From the NCBI RefSeq assembly GCF_003285265.1, contig NZ_CP030239.1:1054001-1118000 (forward strand): DNA of 64,000 bases. The letters run 5' to 3'. The position numbers were made by a program, and so were the translations under genes. The notes below the pieces were generated by a model. It worked only from the letters and a program-made list of their open reading frames with translations, searched no databases and was not told the DNA's origin. This DNA comes from Paracoccus mutanolyticus (GTDB lineage: Bacteria; Pseudomonadota; Alphaproteobacteria; Rhodobacterales; Rhodobacteraceae). Positions 50,163 through 59,218 of this stretch are shown here, in pieces (position 1 is the stretch's first letter; every line of letters begins with the position of its first letter).

Positions 50163-51174
50163 TCAGCGGAAGGGCATCGCGTACATCAGCCCGCCCTGGG
50201 TCCACTGCGCGTTCAGCCCGCGCGCCAGGCCGATGGGCGTCTGTTCGCCGATGGTGGCGGCAAAGATCTCGCCATAGTTGCCGCCGGCCTTGATCGCGCG
50301 CCGGGCCCATTCGGCGTCCAGCCCGATCATCTTGCCCAGGTCGTCCGTGGTGCCCAGCAGGCGCTGCACCTCGGGGTTCTGCGAGGACTTGGCCAGTTCG
50401 TCGATGTTGGCCGAGGTGACGCCGTATTCCTCGGCCGCGACCAGCGCGAACAGCGTCCAGCGCGCGATGTCGCCCCAGTGGTCGTCGCCCTGGCGGACGG
50501 CCATCGCCAGCGGCTCCTTGGAATAGATGCCGGGCAGGATGATGTGGTTTTCCGGGTCGGCGAAGGCCGCCCGCGTCGCCGCCAGCCCCGAGGCGTCGGT
50601 GGTATAGGCATCGCAGGCGCCGGCCATGTACTGCTGTTCACCCTCGGCGTTGCTGTCGATGTTGACCGGCTGGTAGGTCATGTTGTGGCCTGAAAAGTCG
50701 GCCACGTTGCAGTTCGGTCGTGATCCCGGTCTGGATGCAGATGGTGGCGCCGTCCAGCTCCTTGGCGAGGCACGCCCGGTCCTTGCGGACCAGAAGCCCG
50801 TGCCGTGTAAAAGACCGCGGACGAAGTTCAGCCCCAGGCGGTGTCGCGCCGAAGCGTCCAGCTCGAGTTGCGGGCCAGCACGTCCACCTCGCCCGAGGAC
50901 GCGCGGGAACCGGGTCTGGCCCGTGGTCGGCACGAACTTGACCTTGGTCGCATCGCCCAGCACCGCCGCCGCCATGGCCTTGCAGAAGGCCACGTCAAAG
51001 CCCGACCAGTTGCCGTTCGCGTCGGGTGCGGCAAAGCCCACTAGGCCGGTATTCACGCCACAGTTCAGCACGCCGCGGGCTTTGACCTCTTTCAGCGTGT
51101 CGCCTTCAGCAGCCATGGCCCCGGACGCCGCAAGGCGAAGGCGGTGACAGTGCCGAAGAGGCAGATTTCTTCAT
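50163..51174 (-). CDS. bztA: Amino-acid ABC binding protein BztA, frameshifted
   Basis: BztA is a periplasmic binding protein for acidic amino acids and their amides, about 335 residues. The mature N-terminus is AAEGDTLKEVKARGVLNCGV. The binding domain shows GNWSGFDVAFCKAMAAAVLG and KVKFVPTTGQTRFPRV. The C-terminus shows GVTSANIDELAKSSQNPEVQ and NYGEIFAATIGEQTPIGLAR. The start at 51174 (MKKSA) and a damaged signal peptide precede it, with shifts near 51120-51160. Others lie at about 50700-50910. It heads the bztABCD operon. Confidence 0.88.
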
Positions 51175-51304
51175 GAGTCCTCACTGTTGTTCCTGCGCCC
51201 CTGGGATGGGGGTGCGCAGACGGGGCTGGACAGGCTAGCTCCGGCTGGCCGAGGGACAAGAGATTGCCCCCATAAGCGGCATTGTGCCGAAGCCGGGCAG
51301 GGCG

Positions 51305-52039
51305 TCAAGGAATAAGCCGAACCGCCGGGTTCACGCGGCTGAGTTGCCAGAACCGTTGCGAATGGCGCAGCGCGTCCAGCCGGGCCCGGGCCGCGGCCTC
51401 GGCCTCGTCGTCGCGGCCCCAACGTTCAGCCTGAAATTCCTCGTCAATTCGGGACAGGGCGTGGGCCTGATCGGCATCCAGCCGGCCGCGGATCACCGCA
51501 AGCCCCAGGATCAGCGAACCCGGCAAGGTGACCAGATCGTGCAGCGCCGTCAGCCCGAACGGGTCCAGCGCCGAAACCTCTGCCCGCAATTTCAGCAGCG
51601 CGCCTTCGTCCTGGGGCACGGGCAGGACGCCGTGGGTGATGCGCAAGGGCGCGCCCAATTCGGTCGCGGCCCAGTCGATCAGCGGGTCCCAGCCCCGGGC
51701 CTGGGCCTCGACCAGGGCCTCGGGCGCCTCGGCGCGATAGGACAGAAGGTCGGTGCCGCCATAATCCGACAGCATGGCCACCACCGCGTCGAACTGGGGC
51801 GTCACCCGTTCGATGGCGGAATTGGCCGAACGGGTCAGCGGCATGGTGTTGGGGTCGATCACCGAAGCCTGCGCGTCCCATTCCGCCGCGACCGCCCGGG
51901 CCAGGCCCTCGGTCGGCAGCACCAGAGGCTGCTTGCCCGGGGTGCGCAGCGCCCGGTCGTCCAGCCGGACCTCCCAGCCCGCGCCGGTGTCCTGCACATC
52001 GGCGGCGGTCCAGAACCGCCGGGCCTTCCATTCGCTCAT
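51305..52039 (-). CDS. ATP12-family F1-ATPase assembly chaperone
   Basis: This intact 244-residue protein of the ATP12 family helps assemble the F1 alpha subunit in mitochondria and alphaproteobacteria. Features are RFWTAADVQDTGAGWEVRLD, LRTPGKQPLVLPTEGLARAV, AAEWDAQASVIDPNTMPLTR and LLSYRAEAPEALVEAQARGW. Its ATG overlaps the stop of the HAD gene by four bases, placing it last in the rarA-crcB-rluC-HAD-atp12 chain. Confidence 0.88.
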   Translation of the reverse strand: MSEWKARRFWTAADVQDTGAGWEVRLDDRALRTPGKQPLVLPTEGLARAVAAEWDAQASVIDPNTMPLTRSANSAIERVTPQFDAVVAMLSDYGGTDLLSYRAEAPEALVEAQARGWDPLIDWAATELGAPLRITHGVLPVPQDEGALLKLRAEVSALDPFGLTALHDLVTLPGSLILGLAVIRGRLDADQAHALSRIDEEFQAERWGRDDEAEAAARARLDALRHSQRFWQLSRVNPAVRLIP

Positions 52040-52702
52040 GCGGCGCGCTCCTCGGCCCAGTCCAGCAGCGCGGCGGTCAGCGCGGGATAATCGGGCGCGA
52101 CCAGCACGGCCCCGGTCGCGTGCAGCCGCTCGGCCGGGTGATAGCCCCAGTCGACGCCGAAGCCCGTCATGCCGGCGGCCTGCGCCATCTCCATGTCGAA
52201 GCTGGTGTCGCCGACCTCACCGCCCGCCCCGCCGGCACCCCGTTCGGCCAGCGCGCTTTCCAGCCGCCGGATGGGTTTCGAGGGATGCCCGTCCGCCGAC
52301 TGCCGGGTCGCGAAGCGCCGCTCCAGCCCATGCGCCGCCAGGATCGCCGTCAGCCCGCGCATCGGCTTGCCGGTGGCGATGCCCAGGGTCACGCCGGGCA
52401 GCGCGGCCAGCGCATCCAGGCAGTCCAGCGCGCCGGGATAAAGCGGCGGATGCCGGCCCGCCGCCCGCGCCGCGACAAAGGCGGCGCGATAGCCCTCGAC
52501 CACGCGGTCGTGCAGGTCCGGCCCCGCGCCCGGCAACAGCTGCGCCACCGCGACCGGCAGCGACAGGCCGCGATGGACAGGATCGCCTCGGGTGCAAGCT
52601 CGGGCAGGCCCGCGCCCGAGATGCCCAGGTTCATCGCTTCACGATCTCGTGCTGGCTGTCGACCAGCGTGCCGTCGACGTCGAACAGGACCAGGCGCATC
52701 AT
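52036..52702 (-). CDS. HAD-superfamily phosphatase, frameshifted
   Basis: This HAD hydrolase of about 220 residues is of the phosphoglycolate-phosphatase type. Motif I is MRLVLFDVDGTLVDSQHEIV, followed in another frame by MNLGISGAGLPELAPEAIL and cap-domain sequence. Motif II is LGIATGKPMRGLTAIL and motif III/IV includes VGDTSFDMEMAQAAG. Shifts lie near 52640 and 52565. The start at 52702 overlaps the stop of the rluC-like gene and its stop overlaps the ATP12 gene. The substrate is not predictable. Confidence 0.82.
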
Positions 52703-53739
52703 GCCTCCTCGAACGGGTCTTCGGGCACGTCGCTTTCGGACCAGCCCAGGGTCTGCCAGGTGCGCGCCATGTGGTCGGGCAAGGGGGCGGTGACGGTGAC
52801 CAGCTTCTTGGTGATCGGATGCTCGAACCGGATCAGCCGGGCGTGCAGGTGCAGCTTGCGGCTGATCTCGCCGCCCAGTTGGGCGCCCCAGCCGTCGCCC
52901 AGGTTTTCCTGCCCCGAGCCGCCGTACTTGCCGTCCCCGACGATGGGGTGGCCGATCTCGGCCATATGGGCGCGCAGCTGGTGGGTGCGGCCGGTGACAG
53001 GCACCATCGCCACCCAGGATACGCGGCCACCCAGGGCCGACAGCACGGCGTAGTCGGTACGGGCGCGCTTGGCGCCCTCGGTCGCGGCCACCTCCGAGGG
53101 GTGGACGGCGACCATCTTCTCGCCCTCGCCCATGCGGCCGCGGCCCGGCGCCTTGACCAGGCCGTACTTGATCGAGCCCATGCGCGGATGCGGCACGCCC
53201 GCGACGGCCGCCCAATAGATCTTGCGGGTCAGCCGGTGCCGGAACGCCTCGGACAGGGATCGGGCGATGCGGTCGGTGCGCGCCAGCAGCAGGACGCCCG
53301 AGGTGTCCTTGTCCAGCCGGTGCACCAGCTTCGGCCGGTCCTTGTAGCCGAACATCAAGGCCTCGGTCAGCCCGTCCACATGCCGGTCGCCCTGGCCCGA
53401 GCCGCCCTGCGAGGGCAGGCCCGGCGGCTTGTTCAGCGCGATGATATGGTCGTCGCGCCACAGCACGGCCGACTGGATCATCTCGGCATCCGAGGGCTTG
53501 ACGCGGGGCTTCGCCGCCGGCGGGGGCGCGCTGCCCTCGGGGATCGGCGGGATGCGCACCTCCTGCCCGGCCTCGATCCGGGTGTTGGCCTTGACCCGGC
53601 CGCCGTCGACGCGCAGCTGGCCGGTGCGGCACATCTTGTCGACCGCGCGCTGGGTCAGCAGGGGAAAGCGCTACGTCAGCCAGCGGTCCAGGCGCTGCTC
53701 GCCCTCGTCCGCGCCGATGCGGATCACCTGCACGCTCAT
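52699..53739 (-). CDS. RluC/RluD-family pseudouridine synthase with in-frame TAG
   Basis: This 23S rRNA pseudouridine synthase of about 345 residues has an S4-like N-terminal domain (MSVQVIRIGADEGEQRLDRW; TGQLRVDGGRVKANTRI) and the catalytic motif DRPKLVHRLDKDTSGVLLLA with its Asp, then VPVTGRTHQLRAHMAEIGHP. A single in-frame TAG at 53671-53673 interrupts RLDRWLT-x-RFPLLTQ; the frame is the same on both sides. This is a point change, not an indel, and TGG (Trp) would be one base away. Both ends overlap neighbours by four bases (crcB stop, HAD start). Confidence 0.85.
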
Positions 53740-54104
53740 GCGAAGATCCCCCGGCCAAGGGCCAGGCCCGCCGTCACCGCCATCAGCGACAACAGGACCG
53801 AGGCCGCGACATAGCCCAGGGCCAGCGCCGCGGCGCCCCGTTCCCACAGGGTCAGCGTGTCCAGCGAAAAGGCCGAAAAGGTGGTATAGCCGCCCAGCAC
53901 GCCGGTCAGCAGCAGCGGCGCCAGGTGCTGGCCGCCCCGGAACGCCAGGCCCGCGGCCAGCAGCCCCATGGCGAAGCAGCCCGTGACGTTCACCGCCAGC
54001 GTGCCCAGGGGCAGCGTGGTCAGCCGCCCGGCCAGGATTGTCACGCCGTAGCGCGCGGTCGCGCCGACGGCCCCGCCGACGGCCACTTGCAGAAAATTGT
54101 TCAT
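53736..54104 (-). CDS. crcB: Fluoride channel CrcB/Fluc
   Basis: This intact 122-residue membrane protein has four helices and exports fluoride as a dual-topology dimer. Motifs are AVGGAVGATARYGVTIL, NVTGCFAMGLLA and GVLGGYTTFSAFSLDTLTLW, the last matching the conserved GGxTTFS segment. No fluoride riboswitch is visible; the gene starts within the rarA stop (ATGA), so it is expressed from the rarA transcript. Being in a housekeeping operon is common for crcB in alphaproteobacteria. Confidence 0.92.
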   Translation of the reverse strand: MNNFLQVAVGGAVGATARYGVTILAGRLTTLPLGTLAVNVTGCFAMGLLAAGLAFRGGQHLAPLLLTGVLGGYTTFSAFSLDTLTLWERGAAALALGYVAASVLLSLMAVTAGLALGRGIFA

Positions 54105-55432
54105 GTCTTGCCCTCTGTCCGCCGCTTCTGGCGCAGACCGGCGAACCATTCAACGCGCTTTTTCAGGTCGCGTTCAAAGCCGCGCTCGACCGGAGCATAA
54201 AGCACGGGACGCCGCATGCCCTCGGGGAAGTAATCCTGGCCGGAAAACGCATCCTCGGCGTCGTGGTCGTACTGATAGCCCGCGCCATAGCCCTGATCCT
54301 TCATCAGCCCGGTCGGCGCGTTCAGGATATGCGCGGGCGGCATCCGGCTGCCCGTGCGCCGCGCCAGGTCGCGCGCGGCCTTGTAGGCGACATAGCCGGC
54401 GTTGGATTTCGGCGCGAGCGCCAGATAGATCAGCGCCTGGGCCAGCGCGAGCTCCCCCTCGGGCGAGCCCAGCCGTTCGTAGAGGGCCCAGGCATCCAGG
54501 CAATGGCGCTGCGCCGCCGGGTCGGCCAGGCCGATGTCCTCGACCGCCATGCGGGTGATGCGGCGGGCAAGGTATCGGGGATCCTCGCCGCCCTCCAGCA
54601 TCCGGGCGAACCAGTAAAGCGCCGCGTCCGGGTCGCTGCCGCGCACCGATTTGTGCAGCGCCGAGATCAGGTTGTAATGTTCATCCCCCGACTTGTCGTA
54701 TTTCGCCGCCCGCCGCATCAGCCGCTGCGCCAGCTGGTCGGTGTCGAGCTTGCCCTGGACCTTCCAGGCCATCACCTGCTCGATCAGGTTCAGGGCGGCG
54801 CGGCCGTCGCCATCGGCCATCTCCAGCAGCCGTTCGCGCGCCTGGGCGGTCAGGGGCAGCGCCCGGCCCAGTTCGCGCTCGGCCCGCTGGGCCAGACGCT
54901 CCAGGTCGGCCAGGCTCAGCCGTTCCAGCACGATCACCTGGGCGCGCGACAAAAGCGCGGCGTTCAACTCGAAGCTGGGGTTTTCCGTGGTGGCGCCCAC
55001 CAGGACGATGGTCCCGTCCTCCATATGCGGCAGGAAGCTGTCCTGCTGCGCCTTGTTGAAGCGGTGGATCTCGTCGACGAACAGCAGCGTGCCGCGGCCC
55101 TGGCTGCGGCGCAGCCGGGCGGCGTCGAAAACCTTGCGCAGTTCCGGCACGCCCGAGAAGATGGCCGAGATCTGCACGAAGGCCAGGTCGGTTTCCTGCG
55201 CCAGAAGCCGCGCGATGGTGGTCTTGCCGACCCCCGGCGGGCCCCACAGGATCAGCGAGGACAGGCTGCCCGACCCCAGCATGGCGCCCAGCGGCCCCTC
55301 GGGCCCCAGCACCTTGCCCTGGCCCACGACATCGGACAGGCGCGCCGGCCGAATGCGATCGGCCAGCGGGCGGTTCGCCTCGCGCGGGGCGGGGGGGCCC
55401 TCGTCGGGCGCGGTGTCGAACAGGTCAGCCAT
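54101..55432 (-). CDS. rarA: Replication-associated recombination protein A (RarA/MgsA)
   Basis: This intact 443-residue AAA+ ATPase acts at stalled forks. An N-terminal segment (RPLADRIRPARLSDVVGQGK) precedes Walker A LILWGPPGVGKTTIARLLAQ, Walker B LLFVDEIHRFNKAQQD and sensor 1 IVLVGATTENPSFELN. The C-terminal tetramerisation region includes KYDKSGDEHYNLISALHKSV and HILNAPTGLMKDQGYGAGYQ. It is the first gene in the five-gene overlapping operon. luxI lies immediately upstream on the same strand with a 55-base gap. Confidence 0.93.
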   Translation of the reverse strand: MADLFDTAPDEGPPAPREANRPLADRIRPARLSDVVGQGKVLGPEGPLGAMLGSGSLSSLILWGPPGVGKTTIARLLAQETDLAFVQISAIFSGVPELRKVFDAARLRRSQGRGTLLFVDEIHRFNKAQQDSFLPHMEDGTIVLVGATTENPSFELNAALLSRAQVIVLERLSLADLERLAQRAERELGRALPLTAQARERLLEMADGDGRAALNLIEQVMAWKVQGKLDTDQLAQRLMRRAAKYDKSGDEHYNLISALHKSVRGSDPDAALYWFARMLEGGEDPRYLARRITRMAVEDIGLADPAAQRHCLDAWALYERLGSPEGELALAQALIYLALAPKSNAGYVAYKAARDLARRTGSRMPPAHILNAPTGLMKDQGYGAGYQYDHDAEDAFSGQDYFPEGMRRPVLYAPVERGFERDLKKRVEWFAGLRQKRRTEGKT

Positions 55433-55487
55433 GCGGCCGGCAGTCTACGCCGCCCGCATGACCGGCGAAAGCCCCCGCATCCGCGAC

Positions 55488-56078
55488 CTAGTGCATCTTG
55501 GTCGCAAGATTGATCGACACGCACTGGAAATAGCCGTCGTCGATCCAGACCACCGGGCCCATCGCCTGCGCACCAAGGCCGCAGGGCGAGAGCCAGCGCG
55601 GCCAGGTCGAGGCGACCAGGCAGACCAGCCGGGTCGCCCCCAGCGCACGCGCGGAATTGGTCATCTCATGGACCAGGTTCAGGTGGACGCGGCGGCGTTC
55701 GCGCTGCGCGATGCTGTGATCGACGAACAGGCGGCTGGCTTCCCAGGTGCCGGGATCGACCGGGGCCGGTCCGTCCAGCAGGTTCTGGGGAATCGAGCCG
55801 CCCAGCAGGTCAAGCTGCGCATCGCGGATCATGTAGGAATACATGCCGCATTTCGCCGTGGTGGGCGTCAGACGGACTCCGGCAAGGACCTGGCCGTTCT
55901 GGTGGATGGCGACCCACCGGCTCATCGGGGTGTCGTATTGGTCGAACTCCATGTCGTCCGTCTGGGGCAGGTCCCAGCGCTTCTGGACGATGAAGCTTTG
56001 TTTCCGCGCGCGGAAGATATTTGCAAAAAGCTCGCCGTGGTTATGCAGGTTGGCGAAGGAAAGCGTGGTGGTCTGCAT
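55488..56078 (-). CDS. LuxI-type acyl-homoserine lactone synthase
   Basis: This intact 196-residue enzyme makes an acyl-homoserine lactone from S-adenosylmethionine and acyl-ACP. The invariant residues are present: Arg25, Phe29 and Trp35 in FRARKQSFIVQKRWDL, Glu44/Asp46/Asp49 in MEFDQYD, Arg69 in VLAGVRLTPTT, and Glu113/Arg116 in GTWEASRLFVD. The acyl chain cannot be predicted. CCAGGAGACTACC gives a strong ribosome site. luxR lies 66 bases upstream in the same direction, so they form a luxR-luxI pair that may be co-transcribed. Confidence 0.92.
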   Translation of the reverse strand: MQTTTLSFANLHNHGELFANIFRARKQSFIVQKRWDLPQTDDMEFDQYDTPMSRWVAIHQNGQVLAGVRLTPTTAKCGMYSYMIRDAQLDLLGGSIPQNLLDGPAPVDPGTWEASRLFVDHSIAQRERRRVHLNLVHEMTNSARALGATRLVCLVASTWPRWLSPCGLGAQAMGPVVWIDDGYFQCVSINLATKMH

Positions 56079-56118
56079 GGTAGTCTCCTGGGGTTGTGGT
56101 GGGTGGTGGCCCCCAGGT

Positions 56119-56140
56119 GGTACCGCAGTCAGGGCGGACC
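56119..56140. promoter_or_regulatory. Imperfect dyad between luxR and luxI, possible LuxR site
   Basis: GGTACCGCAGTCAGGGCGGA followed by CC forms an imperfect inverted repeat (CCGC/GCGG arms) 40-60 bases before the luxI start. Location fits a lux box, but the sequence does not match the canonical consensus closely. Confidence 0.3.
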
Positions 56141-56144
56141 GTTT

Positions 56145-56756
56145 TTATAGCAAGCGGTAATCCTTGGCCCTTTGCAGCGCCTCGGCAGTCGTACGCGCCA
56201 TGAGACGTTCGCGCGCCGATATGAGACGTGCCTTGAATGCGCTTTCCGTGATACCAAGTTTGGCAGCCGCCGCTGCGTGACGATCACCCTCTGCGATGCA
56301 CCGAAGGGCCTCTTGTTGAGCCTTGGTCAGGCTCTCCGGCGGCTCTGTGATGTCGTGGAGCCGTCGTATCGTTGCCGAGATCACCTCGATCTCGTCATCC
56401 GTGAATTCCCGCTTGTCATGCGCAAAGGCCGCGATCGTGCGCGACTTGATCGGACCGTAGGCGACGGCCAGCCCGTATTTCAGGCCGTGGTCGGCGGCGT
56501 CCTGCAGGATCGAGAACGGGTCCGGGATCGGCAGCACGCTCCAGCGGCAGGCGCCGGTCGTCGAGAAACCCCAGGCGATGGTGGGGTCACGCAGGGCATA
56601 GGCCCGCTCGGCGTACCGATTCGACCATTCCTTGTTGTAGGTCTGGAACTGCATCAGAGGTGCAGCAAAACGGATGTGCAGGCCGACAAAATAGCCGGCC
56701 GGCGCCAGCTTCTTGAGCTTGGCTAGGGCTGCATTGATTTCCGCGCGAGACGACAT
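56145..56756 (-). CDS. LuxR-family quorum-sensing transcriptional regulator
   Basis: This intact 203-residue protein has an N-terminal autoinducer-binding domain with the aromatic and acidic pattern of the family: YNKEWSNRYAERAYALRDPT and WGFSTTGACRWSVLPIPDPF. A C-terminal HTH follows: LTKAQQEALRCIAEGDRHAA and AAAKLGITESAFKARLISAR. It is shorter than typical LuxR (about 240 residues), and the usual HTH start LTxRExEVL is LTKAQQEAL, as in some roseobacter-type regulators. It likely binds the acyl-homoserine lactone made by the adjacent LuxI and regulates luxI and other targets. Confidence 0.9.
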   Translation of the reverse strand: MSSRAEINAALAKLKKLAPAGYFVGLHIRFAAPLMQFQTYNKEWSNRYAERAYALRDPTIAWGFSTTGACRWSVLPIPDPFSILQDAADHGLKYGLAVAYGPIKSRTIAAFAHDKREFTDDEIEVISATIRRLHDITEPPESLTKAQQEALRCIAEGDRHAAAAAKLGITESAFKARLISARERLMARTTAEALQRAKDYRLL

Positions 56757-56797
56757 GACTAATGATACAGATTGAGTTTTTCGGTGCTTAGGGCCAA

Positions 56798-56812
56798 AAT
56801 GGCATAGCCATT
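56798..56812. promoter_or_regulatory. Palindrome upstream of luxR, possible operator
   Basis: AATGGCATAGCCATT is a 6-base perfect inverted repeat around a 3-base centre, 42-56 bases before the luxR start. It could be a regulator-binding site; nothing else supports a specific protein. Confidence 0.35.
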
Positions 56813-57030
56813 ACTGTATTCAAGCATTGCCTGTCTGGCGAGGGGTGTTTTAACCCTTCTCTACTCTGGGGTGAATTTGGCTTGACCAAGGCCCGGAATC
56901 CGGACCTGGACCCCGCAGGGGGCCGCTGGCGGTGTTTTCCTTGCAAAACCTGGCTCATACCCATCCTTGTCGCGTCCTTTCCCTGGCATTGACCGTCGAA
57001 TTCCTGCGCGAAGGTACAGCGCACTGTTGC

Positions 57031-57065
57031 AAAAAAGCCCGCGACCGGGGTCGCCGGTCACGGGC
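57031..57065 (-). terminator. Rho-independent terminator of the alpha operon
   Basis: A long GC stem (GCCCG...CGGGC with inner GACCGG/CCGGTC) followed on the minus strand by TTTTTT lies about 40 bases after the rplQ stop. It separates the ribosomal operon from luxR. Confidence 0.9.
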
Positions 57066-57103
57066 ATCATAGCTTGGGTAACCCTATGCAAGCCATTCAG
57101 AAC

Positions 57104-57521
57104 TCACGATCTGCGGGAACTGACCTCGGCCGAATTGGCCGCGGTCGGCGGCGCCTGGAGCATCGGGGCGCGGGAGACCAGCGCGATGATCGCCATCGGC
57201 GCCATGTCGCCATAGCGGAAGCCGGCCTTCAGGATGCGGACATAGCCGCCCTGACGGTCCTTGTAGCGGGCGCCCAGCACTTCGAACAGCTTCGCAACAT
57301 GCTGATCTTGCTTGAGTTGCGCGTCGGCCTGACGGCGGGCGTGCAGGTCGCCGCGCTTGGCCAGGGTGATCAGCCACGACGATCGGGCGCAGTTCCTTGG
57401 CTTTCGGCAGCGTGGTCTTGATCTGCTCGTGCTCGATCAGCGAGCCGGCCATGTTGGCGAACAGCGCCTTGCGGTGTTCGTGGGTACGGTTCAGGCGGCG
57501 GTATCCGCGGGCGTGACGCAT
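57104..57521 (-). CDS. rplQ: 50S ribosomal protein L17, frameshifted
   Basis: L17 is an essential large-subunit protein. The N-terminus [20 protein letters not shown] is standard. After [14 protein letters not shown] the frame is lost near 57370 (expected [16 protein letters not shown] is in the next frame) and continues to [20 protein letters not shown] and a stop at 57104-57106. The C-terminal ending [11 protein letters not shown] is visible there. The gene must be functional in a living cell, so this shift is almost certainly a sequence error. AGGAG precedes the start. Confidence 0.92.
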
Positions 57522-57678
57522 GATGATTCTCCTATGACGTCTTTTGCTTTGTCCGGCGGCCCATGCGTGGCGGGCCACTCTCCTTGGGGCGGAATTGCCC
57601 AGTGCCTTGCGGCGTTTCCGGGGGCATGCCAGGCGTGCACCGTGCGTACACAGGCCGTATGCCGCCCCCGGTCTTCGA

Positions 57679-58696
57679 TCAGAACTGGTCGTCGAAACGC
57701 TTGGCCAGATCCTCGATGTTCTCCGGCGGCCAGTCCACGACATCCATGCCGAGGTGCAGGCCCATGCCCGAGAGCACTTCCTTGATCTCGTTCAGCGACT
57801 TGCGGCCGAAGTTCGGGGTCCGCAGCATCTCGGCCTCGGTCTTCTGGATCAGGTCGCCGATATAGACGATGTTGTCGTTCTTCAGGCAGTTCGCCGAACG
57901 CACCGAAAGCTCCAGCTCGTCGACCTTCTTCAGCAGGCGCGGGTCGAACTCCAGCCCGTCCTCGGCCTCGGAGCGGGTGGCGCTTTCCGGCTCGTCGAAG
58001 TTCACGAACACCGAAAGCTGGTCCTGGATGATGCGCGCGGCATAGGCCACGGCGTCCTCGGGCGTCAGCGAGCCGTCGGTCTCGACCTTCATGGTCAGCT
58101 TGTCATAATCCAGCACCTGGCCTTCGCGGGTGGGCTGGACTTCATAGCTGACGCGCTTCACCGGCGAGAAGATCGCGTCGATCGGGATCAGTGCCGATGG
58201 GCGCATCCTCGGGACGGTTCTTGTCGGCCGCAACATAGCCCTTGCCGTTCGCGACGGTCAGTTCCATGTGCAGCTCGGCGCCGTCGTCCAGGTGGCAGAT
58301 CACATGGTCGCGGTTCAGGATGGTGATGCCGGCGGTTTCCTGGATGTCGCCGGCCTTGACCTCGCCCGGGCCCTTGGCCGACAGGGCCAGGCGCTTGGGC
58401 GCGTCCACGTCCATCTTCAGCGTGACGCCCTTGAGGTTCAGGACGATGTCGGTCACATCCTCGCGCACGCCCGGCACCGAGGAAAACTCGTGCAGCACGT
58501 TGTCGATCTGCACCGAGGTGATGGCCGCGCCCTGCAGCGAGGACATCAGCACGCGGCGCAGCGCGTTCCCCAGCGTCAGGCCGAAGCCGCGCTCGAGCGG
58601 TTCCGCGATGACGGTCGCGACGCGGGACGAATCGGCCCCCGGCTTGATTTCAAGCTGGGTGGGCTTGATGAGTTCGGCCCAGTTCTTGTGGATCAT
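57679..58696 (-). CDS. rpoA: RNA polymerase alpha subunit, frameshifted
   Basis: RpoA is the essential scaffold of RNA polymerase. The N-terminal domain starts [20 protein letters not shown] and includes [20 protein letters not shown]. It breaks near 58190, after [16 protein letters not shown]. The next frame resumes with [20 protein letters not shown] and the C-terminal domain ([40 protein letters not shown]). Length (about 338 residues) is normal for alphaproteobacteria. An essential gene with a break is strong evidence of an indel error. Confidence 0.94.
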
Positions 58697-58816
58697 GCGT
58701 TTGCCTCCATACCTGTTCCCAGCCCATGACCGGTGGCCGGAAACGCCCGAGGTGAAATGCGAAAAGCGCGCCCGCACGGGACAGCCCCGCGCGGAACGCG
58801 TCAAAATCCCGAAGGT

Positions 58817-59206
58817 TCAGACCCGGCGGCGTTTCGGCGGGCGGCAGCCGTTGTGCGCGATCGGGGTGACGTCGCGGATCGCGGTGATGTTGAAGCCGAC
58901 GGCGGCCAGCGCGCGCAGCGCCGATTCGCGGCCCGAGCCGGGGCCCTGGACTTCGACTTCCAGCGAGCGGACGCCGTGTTCCTGGGCTTTCTTGCCCGCG
59001 TCCTCGGCGGCCATCTGGGCGGCGTAGGGGGTCGACTTGCGCGAGCCCTTGAAGCCCATGGTGCCGGCCGACGACCAGGCGATGGCGTTGCCCTGCACGT
59101 CCGAGATCAGGATCTTGGTGTTGTTGAAGGACGAGTTCACATGCGCCACACCGGTGGCGATGTTCTTGCGTTCCTTGCGCTTGATGCGGGTTTTATCGCG
59201 TGCCAT
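58817..59206 (-). CDS. rpsK: 30S ribosomal protein S11
   Basis: Intact 129-residue small-subunit protein with [40 protein letters not shown] and a C-terminal [16 protein letters not shown]. It lies between rpsM and rpoA in the alpha operon, 120 bases upstream of rpoA. Confidence 0.97.
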   Translation of the reverse strand: MARDKTRIKRKERKNIATGVAHVNSSFNNTKILISDVQGNAIAWSSAGTMGFKGSRKSTPYAAQMAAEDAGKKAQEHGVRSLEVEVQGPGSGRESALRALAAVGFNITAIRDVTPIAHNGCRPPKRRRV

Positions 59207-59218
59207 GTCCGTTCCCCC

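Larger units (their letters stand above)
56757..57103. other. Intergenic region between luxR and rplQ
   Basis: This 347-base gap contains the rplQ terminator at 57031-57065 and, closer to luxR, a more AT-rich stretch (56760-56870) likely to hold the luxR promoter. Short open frames here have no coding support. Confidence 0.6.

Noticed and set aside
53736..54120. A fluoride riboswitch before crcB
   Set aside because: crcB begins inside the rarA stop codon, leaving no leader for an aptamer.
57540..57680. A small gene between rplQ and rpoA
   Set aside because: Open frames here overlap the intergenic spacer, lack ribosome sites and show no protein-like composition; the gap is normal for the alpha operon.
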